Below are positions 18,501-27,500 of a DNA stretch of 43,762 nt, piece after piece. The position numbers and the translations under genes are program-made. A model generated the notes under the pieces. The model was not told where the DNA came from, did not search any database, and saw only the letters and a list, made by a program, of their open reading frames with translations. This stretch comes from an uncultured Lachnospiraceae bacterium. Its GTDB lineage: Bacteria > Bacillota > Clostridia > Lachnospirales > Lachnospiraceae. Numbering within the stretch: position 1 is the first letter of the stretch; every line of letters starts with the position of its first letter. The DNA is taken from NCBI GenBank assembly GCA_902781215.1, contig CACZIO010000021.1, positions 1 to 43,762 on the forward strand. The letters run 5' to 3'.

Positions 18501-21500
18501 GCTCCATCATGCTGATGCATTTTGCCGCGGAGATCAAGGCAGGCCTGGGCAGATCCATCACGGTCCGGAAACTGATGCAGGCGCCTTCGATCAGCCGGAT
18601 CGCAGAGATCCTGGAGAATGAGGAAAAAACGCCGGTATTTCATCTGACGCAGGCGGCAGCCGCGGGAACCGGGAAATGCTGTCCTATTACGGAGAACCAG
18701 CGCGGAATCTATCTTGCCTGGGAGAAAAACCGGGAGAGCACGTCCTATAATATTCCGTATCTGTATGAATGTAAGAACATGGATGCCGAAAGGCTTGTCC
18801 GCGCGGTCAAAACCGTGCTGGACAATCATCCTTACCTGAACACCCGCTTCGGTTATAAAGACGGGGATCTGGTGCAGATGCTGCAGGACGAGGAGACGTC
18901 GGTCGCGTATACCGTTCTTGATAAAGAACCTGAGATCGGCTTTTTCCAGGAAAAGGTGCGTCCTTTCAACCTGCTGGAGGGCGGGCTCTGCCGCTTTGAA
19001 GTCATTTCCTTTGAAAACCGGACGTGGCTTTTCAGTGATATTCATCATATCATCTGCGACGGCCTGACTTATGAACTGCTGCTGCAGAATATTCTTACCG
19101 CCTATGACGGAGGAGAGATCAGCAGAGAGACCGTCACGGCCTGTGATTATGCGCAGTATGAAAAAGACTACAGGAACTCAGACCGTTTTTCGGAGGATGA
19201 GGCCTGGTTCGGCGAGCTTGTTGCCGGAGCGGAGACGGCGGTATATCCTGATTCTGCCGTGCCCGACGGCCGCCCCTTTGGCTACTGCGTCTCCAGAATC
19301 GATGCACAGGGGATCGACCGATTCTGCCAGGAGCATCATGTCACACCGGCCGGCTTCATGCAGGCTGCCGTGGCGGAGGTGTTAAAGCGGATTACAAGGC
19401 AGGAAAAGATGCTTTTTGCCACCATCAGCAACGGAAGATCCGCGGATCCGGAGCTTTTGAATGCTGCGGGAATGTTTGTCAAGACACTGCCGGCGGTGGT
19501 GAAGGGCGAAGAAGACGGAGACAGGCCGGCGGCCGACTATGTCAGAGAGATTTATCAGCAGCTGCAGGAGACCATTGCCAGAGAGGACTATCCCTACACC
19601 CGGCTGGTGGAAGAACACCGGGTTCAGGCGGAAATCTTCTTCGGTTTTCAGGACGGCGTACAGAACGCCTCCGATGCGGATGACCGGCTTAAGTCCATCC
19701 CGCTGTTCCTTGACGCTGCCAAATTCCCTGTTTCCATCACCATCAGTCCGGCGGAAGACAGCTATGTCATCACGCTGGAATATGACGGAACCCGTTACGG
19801 CCGGACAGACATGGAGACGCTGGCCTCCGCCATCGGACAGACAGCGCTCAGCCTGGTCACGGCTGAGAAGATGAAGGACGTCTCCATGCTGAACGGGGAA
19901 GAGGAGGAGAAAATCCTTGCACTGTCCCGGGGGGAAGCGCTGGTCTATGATACCAGTAAGACCTGGGTGGATCTCTTCCGGGAGCACGCACGCCGGAATC
20001 CGGACAAAACTGCCGTGGTCGACAGCACCAGCCGCATGAGCTATGGGGAACTTGACCGCATCTCCGACAGTCTTGCCGCATGGCTCCTGAAGGAGGGAAT
20101 CGAAAAAGACAGCTTTGTTGCCATTAAAATGGGGCGTGTGAAGGAGTTTGTCGCCGCCGTGCTGGGAATCCAGAAAGCGGGCGCGGCCTATGTCCCGATC
20201 GATCCCGACTATCCGGAGCAGCGGATCCGCTATATGCTGGATAATTCGGATGCAAAATTTGTCATTACCCGGGACCGCCTCGGAAAAATCCGGGAGCGCT
20301 GCAAGGATGCACCGCCGGTCAACCGGGCGAAAACGGACGGCATTGCCTATATGATTTACACCTCCGGTTCCACCGGTCTGCCCAAGGGTACGGTGCTGAG
20401 GCACAGCGCCGTCAGAGCGCTGGTGGAATGGGGAATCAAATGCTACGGTATTACGTCTGAGAGCGTTCATGCCCATCACCCGAGTTTTTCCTTTGATGCA
20501 TCCGTCAATGATATCGTGTGGGCTCTTTCCGCCGGCGCAGAGCTGCACATCCTGTCGGAGGCTGTGCGAAGAGACCTGGATGCCATGGCTGCCTATCTGA
20601 AGGAAAACAAAGTCAGCGGAATGACGTTCTCCACCCAGATCGGCATGGCCCTGGTCAACCGACATCCCGAGCTGAAGCTGGATTTCATTCTGATGGGCGG
20701 CGAGAAGATGGTGCCCTGTGAAAAAACAGAAATCCGGCTGATGAACGGGTACGGCCCCACGGAATTTGCCGTCTGCTCCTCCTATCATGAGGTGGATCAG
20801 AGTAAAGATATTAATATTCCCATCGGACGATCGGTTCCCGGAACCTGTTCGTTTATTTGTGATACCTATGGAAGACTGCTGCCGCAGGGCATGGCCGGAG
20901 AACTGTGCCTTTCCGGCCCCCAGATGGCGGACGGATACTGGAAGCAGCCGGCACTGACGAAAGAAAAATTCACTGCGATCAGCGCCGCCGGGCAGATTTT
21001 TAAGGTGTACCGGACAGGGGATCTGGCGCATTACAATCCAGATGGGGAACTGGAGTTCCACGGCAGGATCGACAATCAGATTAAGCTTCGGGGATACCGC
21101 GTGGAGCCCGGAGAGATCGAAAACTGCGCTGTCAGGTATCCGGGCGTCCGGCTGGCGGCGGTCATGGAAAAGAACGGGCAGATTGTCCTTTACTATCAGC
21201 CGGAGGACGGTGCCGCTGTGGATAAAGCGGCCCTGAAGCAGTACCTTGCGCAGAGGCTTACAGATTATATGGTACCCTCTGTTCTCATGGGCATGGACAG
21301 ACTTCCCCTGAATGAGAACGGAAAGATCAACCGCAAGGCGCTGCCGGATCCGCTTGCCGAGACGCTGGAGATGCTTCCGCCGCAGACAGAACTGGAAAGA
21401 GAGCTGTTCGCCATTGCCTGCTCCGTGCTGAATACGGATCATTTTGGCGTGACGGATGATCTGGTGGGCCTGGGGCTTTCCTCCATCGGAATGATGAATT

Positions 21501-24500
21501 TCATGGCGGAGATTCACAGCAGGCTCGGCAGAACCGTGGAGATGTCGCAAATCATGCATAACCCCGTCATCAGGGAGCTTGCGAAGATGATGGAAGCGCA
21601 GGACCGGGAGAATGTACAGCGCCATGTCATTACTCCCTGCCCGGGAAGAGCCTTCTATCCCATCACGGAGAACCAGCGGGGCGTGTATCTGGACTGGGAG
21701 AGAAACAGGGACAGTCTGCAGTACAACGTGCCTTCTCTGTACCTGATGAAAAAGTCCGGAGAGGCTTCTTCCGCTTCGGGCGGCCGGAAAGAAGCGGCTG
21801 CGGAGGATGCAAAGAGACTGGCCCGCGCGGTCAGCACCGTGATCAATGCCCATGCGTATCTGAAGACCAGATTTTCTTACGAGCAGGGCGTGCTGGTCCA
21901 GAGACTGGTTAAGGAAGAGGCGCAGGTGCGCTGCACGATCCTGGAGACGGAACCGGAATTGTCCTGGTTCCAGGAGAAGGTGCGCCCGTTTGACCTGCTG
22001 CATGACAGACTTTACCGGGCGGAGGTCGTGGTGTCCGGGGAGAAAATATGGCTCTTCCTGGATATTCACCATATCATTTATGACGGCCTTTCCGGCGGCC
22101 TTCTGCTCCGGGACATCCTGCATGTCTATGAAGGCGGAGAGCCGACCGAAGAACAGATCACGGCTCTGGATTATGCTGTCTATGAGGATCAGTACAGCGA
22201 TACGGAGCGGTACAGGGAAGACGGGAAATATTTTGAAAGCCTTGTGGGCGATGCCCAGGCCGTTTCTCTCCCCGCATCCTCTTATGCCGGAAGCGGGAAG
22301 AACGAACTGGTTTCCGCCTCCGTGGATGCGCAGGAAATCGACGTTTTCTGCCGCACCAGGCGTGTTACGGTGGCAAGCTTCCTGAACGCTGCCCTGGCAG
22401 AGACGCTCTCCAGGATCACCAGGCAGGAGAAACTGCTCTATGCCACCATCAACAACGGAAGATCCGCTGACTCCCGCCTGCTGAACGCCATGGGTATGTT
22501 CGTCAGGACACTGCCCGTGGTTCATATTCCTTCCGAAAATGCAGATATGACCACCGAGGAATATGTGAAGGCCATGCACGGGCAGCTCCAGCAGACCATG
22601 GCCAGGGAAATGTATCCCTACACCAGACTGGTGGATGATTACCGGATTTATCCGGATCTGCTGTTTGTTTATCAGGGCGGCCTCTTTGAGATGGGGGATA
22701 TCGAGGGGATGGTTCAGCTTCCCCTGGAGCTTGATACGGTCAAATTCCCTGTTTCCGTGACGGCCTATCCTGACCGCGGAAGCTATGTCTTCCGGATCGA
22801 GTATGACGGCAGGCGCTTTGACAGAGCGGATATGGAGAGTCTGGGAAAGGCCCTGGGACAGATGGCGCTGTCCATGGCAGAACATGAGAGACTGTCCGAT
22901 GCCGGTCTGGTGGGCGAAAAGGACAGAGAGGCTGTGCTGAAGCTTTCCGCAGGGAAAAAACTGAACTATGACCGGTCAAAGACCTGGCTGGATCTGTTTG
23001 CCGGAGCAGCCGCTGCTTATCCGGAAAGAATCGCCGTGACAGATTATATCAGTCACATCAATTACAGGGATCTTGACATTCAGTCCGATCATCTTGCCAA
23101 ATGGCTGGTGAAACAGGGCGTCAGGCAGGATGAACCTGTCATTGTCAGGATGGACCGGATCAAGGAATTTGTGGTCGCGGTGATCGGCATTCATAAGGCG
23201 GGCGCCGCCTACCTGCCGGTTGACCCCGCTTACCCGGAGAAGAGGATCCGCTACATGACGGAGGATTCCGGCGCAGGGCTGATCCTGACGGAGGAGGTCG
23301 TCAGAGCTGCCCTGCGGGAATTCAGGGATGACAGCACGCAGCCGGTGAATTTCGCGAAACCCGGAAACATGGCGTATATGATCTATACCTCCGGCTCTAC
23401 CGGAAAACCCAAGGGGGCCTGCCTGAATCATGCGGGGCTGCTCAATTATACCTTCGCGATGAAGGAATATATGAATTTCACGGAGGAGGACCGGGTTTCC
23501 CACCATGTCTCCTTCTCCTTCGACGGGCATATCAAGAGCCTGTTCCCGGTGCTTGCCGCCGGAGCGGGTATATTTATCATGCCTGAAAAAATCCGGAGAG
23601 AACCGGATGAGATCAATGAATTCCTGTTAAGACACCGGATCACCAATGCGGATTTCACGACAGCCGTGGGAAAGACGCTGTATAACTGCTTTGATCTGAA
23701 ACTCAGGAATATTGTTATCGGCGGCGAGATGCTGACGGATGTGGTCAGCAGCCGTGACTGCGCTGTGGTCAATTGCTACGGACCTACGGAATGCACGGAT
23801 ATTATCGCTCTGTACCGGCTTGAACCCGGCAGGGTGTACAAGCGGATCCCGGTGGGCCGCCCCATGCCGAACGGCTATATCTTTATCCTTGACCCGAGAG
23901 GACATCTGGTGCCTCCCGGAATCACGGGTGAGATCTGTTATGCGGGGCCGCAGACAGGCAGAGAATACTGGAATAATCCGGAAAAAACAAAGGAAGTATT
24001 TGAGGAATGCCCGTTTGTTGACGGCGTCAGGATGTATCATACGGGAGATCTTGGACGCTACAACAAAGAAGGCTGTCTGGAGTGCCTTGGCAGGATCGAC
24101 AATCAGATCAAGCTTCGGGGCTACCGCGTAGAGCTCGGAGAGATCGAAAGCTGCGCATCCCACTATGAGGGAATCCGCATGGCAGCGGCCGCGGTGAAGA
24201 AGGACAGGCTTATCCTGTATTACTGCCTGAACGAAGAAAACGGCAGCATTGATGAAGAGGCCCTTGGCGCTTATATGGCCGAGACACTGCCCTCTTATAT
24301 GATGCCCTCTGTTTTCGTACATCTTCCCGCCATGCCTTTTACGCCCAGCGGAAAGATTGACCGGAAAGCACTCAGGGATCCTGTCTCCGGCGGATCTGCG
24401 GCGGCAGGTCCCGAAACGAAGCTGGAGGAAGAACTGCTTGCTCTGGCGGAAAAGAATCTGAAGCTTGGGCAGTTCGGCGTCACCGATGATCTGGTCGGAC

Positions 24501-27500
24501 TGGGGATGAGTTCGATCGGACTGATGAGATTCGCTGCGCAGATCAGAGAGAGTCTGGGAAAGAGCATCACCGTGCGGGAACTCATGGCCGCATCATCCAT
24601 TCGGGAGATCGCAGCTGTTCTGGAAGAAGGCGCGGGCAGGGGCCCTGCCGCAGGCAGCGTTGTGAAGGCTGCGCCGGTGCAGGATGCTTATCCCATTACT
24701 GAGAACCAGAGAGGCGTATATCTGGACTGGGAGAACAACAGGGAATCCCTCCAGTACAATACCCCGTCGCTGCTTGATATGGGAGACGTGGACGGAGAAA
24801 GACTGGCAGAAGCTGTCAGGACAGTCGTCGACAATCATCCGTACCTCAAGACCCGCTTTGCCTTCCGGGACGGCGAGCTTGTACAGGAAAGAAATGAGGA
24901 GGAGGCTTATGTCTCCTGCACCCGTGTCGATGAGAAACCGGAGATTTCCTGGTTCCAGACCAGGGTCCGGCCCTTCGATCTTCTAAGCGAACGGCTCTAC
25001 CGGATCGAGGTGATCGCCGCTCCAAATACCTGCTGGCTCTTTATGGATGTGCATCATATCATCTTTGACGGCCTCTCAACGGAGGTCGTGATGAAGGAGA
25101 TCTTCGCCGTCCTGGGCGGGGAGACGCCGGCTCCGGAAAAGGTGAGCGCCTACGATTATGCGCTGTATGAGCAGGAGTATCTGGCTTCACCCGCATGCCG
25201 GGAAGCCAATGCGTATTTTGATGATCTGCTGGCCGGATCAGAAGCAGCGGTCCTCAGGCACTCGAAGGAGCCCGACGGCAGGAGCCTGGCCAGTGTGGTC
25301 TCCCACACGGATCTGGCGGAAATTGACAGCTTCTGCAGAAGAAATGATCTGACCGCTGCCAGCTTCATGCAGGCGGCGTTCGCCGAGACGCTGGGGCGGC
25401 TGAACAGGCAGGACAACATTTTCTATGTGACGGTCAGCAACGGACGCCAGGCGGATCCTGCGCTTTTGGGTACGGTTGGAATGTTTGCCAGAACCCTGCC
25501 GGTTGTGGTAAAAGCAAAGGAGGCTCCTGCAGCCACCGTGGATTATGTCCGGCAGATGCAGAGCCAGCTCCGGGAGACAACCGGGAGAGAGATGTATCCT
25601 TATACCCGCATTGTCTCGGAACTGGGGGAGCGTGCAGGCATTATCTTTGTATATCAGGGCGGTATGTTCGAGGGCGGAACTGCGGATGTGCCCGGACAGA
25701 TCGCGCTGGAACTTGACACGCCGAAATTTGATATTGCGGTTACCGTGTATCCGGAGCAGGACCAGTACAGAATCCATCTGGAGTATGACGGAAGAAAGTA
25801 TAATCAGGAGGATATGCAGCTGTTCGCCGATGCACTGGCAAATGCAGCATCCTCTCTGGCGAAAAAGGAGCTGATGGAAGACGTCAGCCTGTTAAGCACG
25901 CAGGAAGAAGAGAAGATGGCGCTGCTTTCTGCGGGAGATCCGGTATCTTATGAGGAGGGGGAAACCTGGGTAGACCTCTTTGTGAAGGCTGCCGCGGAAT
26001 ATCCCGAATACAGAGCGGTTGTGGACGAGGCCGGCAGCCTCAGCTACAGGGAGCTTGACCGGAAATCGGATGCGGTTGCGTCCTGCCTGATCGAAGCAGG
26101 CGTCAGACCGCGCAGCTTTGTGGCAGTGGAAATCGGCCGGAACAGGGCGTTTGTCATTGCGGTGATCGGCATCATGAAGGCAGGAGCGGCGTATCTTCCG
26201 CTGGATCCCGCCTATCCGCAGGACCGGAGACAGTTCATGCTCAGTGACTCCGGCGCCGGAATAACGTTGACAGAAGAAACACTGGAAACTATGATGAAGA
26301 AGGGGGAGAATTCCGGACCCGTTAATCTCGCCGAAAGCGGCGGCTATGCTTACATGATTTATACTTCGGGTTCTACGGGGACGCCGAAGGGTGTTGTGCA
26401 GAGCCACAGATCCCTCCATCATTTCGTCTCCTGGAGAACAGACAGGCTGGGGATCACGGCCGGCGGAAATTACGGTCATCTGAGCAGCTTCGCTTTTGAC
26501 GCTTCCCTGGATGATCTGACATGCCCGCTTGCAGTGGGGGCAACCGTTCACATTTTCGGCGAGGAGATGCGAAAGGATCTGCTGTCCGTCGAGGAGTACA
26601 TCCGGAGAGAAATGATCAACGGCATGACGGTGCCTACCCTCCTTGGCATGGAGCTGGCTGCCCATGCGCCGGAGCTGCCCATGGATTATCTGATGATGGG
26701 CGGCGAGAAGCTGGCGCCCTGCAGGAAAACCAGTTACCGGATCATCAACGGGTACGGACCTACAGAATTCACTGTCTGTTCCTCCTTCTATACTTTGCGG
26801 GGAGACGAACAGGAGATCCCCATCGGAAGACCTGTACCGGGAACCGCAAGCTATATCTGTGATACCAGGGGCAGACTCCTTCCTGCCGGCATGACGGGCG
26901 AACTCTGCCTGGCCGGCCCGCAGATGGCGGAAGGCTACTGGAACCAGCCGGAGCTGACAAAAGAGAGCTTTACCACGATCCGCGCCGCAGGCAGGACGGT
27001 TCCCGTCTACCACACCGGAGACATGGCGGCATACACGAAAGACGGTCAGCTCATGTATGCGGGAAGAGCGGACGCGCAGATCAAGCTCAGAGGCTTCCGC
27101 ATCGAACTCAGTGAGATAGAGGCCTGCGCACTCCGGTATGTGGGAGTGGCACAGGCGGCGGCCGATGTCAGAAACGATCAGATCGTCCTGTATTACACCG
27201 TTGATGAAAGCAGGACGGAGGAGAGCGATCCTACAAGACTGGAGGGGAAGCTCCGTTCCTTTATGGAGCGTATCCTGGCAGATTACATGGTACCTTCCTG
27301 GTTCGTGCAGATGGAGAAAATCCCTGTCACCGTAAACGGCAAGACGGACAGAAAACGTCTCCCGGATCCGGTGATCGCACAGGAAGAGAATTACGTGGAG
27401 CCTTCCACAGAGTATGAGATCATCGTTGCGAAGTGCATGAAGGAGGTTCTCAAACTCACCCGGATGGTAGGCGCTGCCGACAGCTTTGCTGCCCTGGGGG

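Noticed and set aside
19382-22885. A 1167-codon open frame on the minus strand inside the NRPS gene
   Set aside because: It is antisense to well-defined A, PCP and C domains; its translation has no domain and shows the composition of a reverse-strand shadow.
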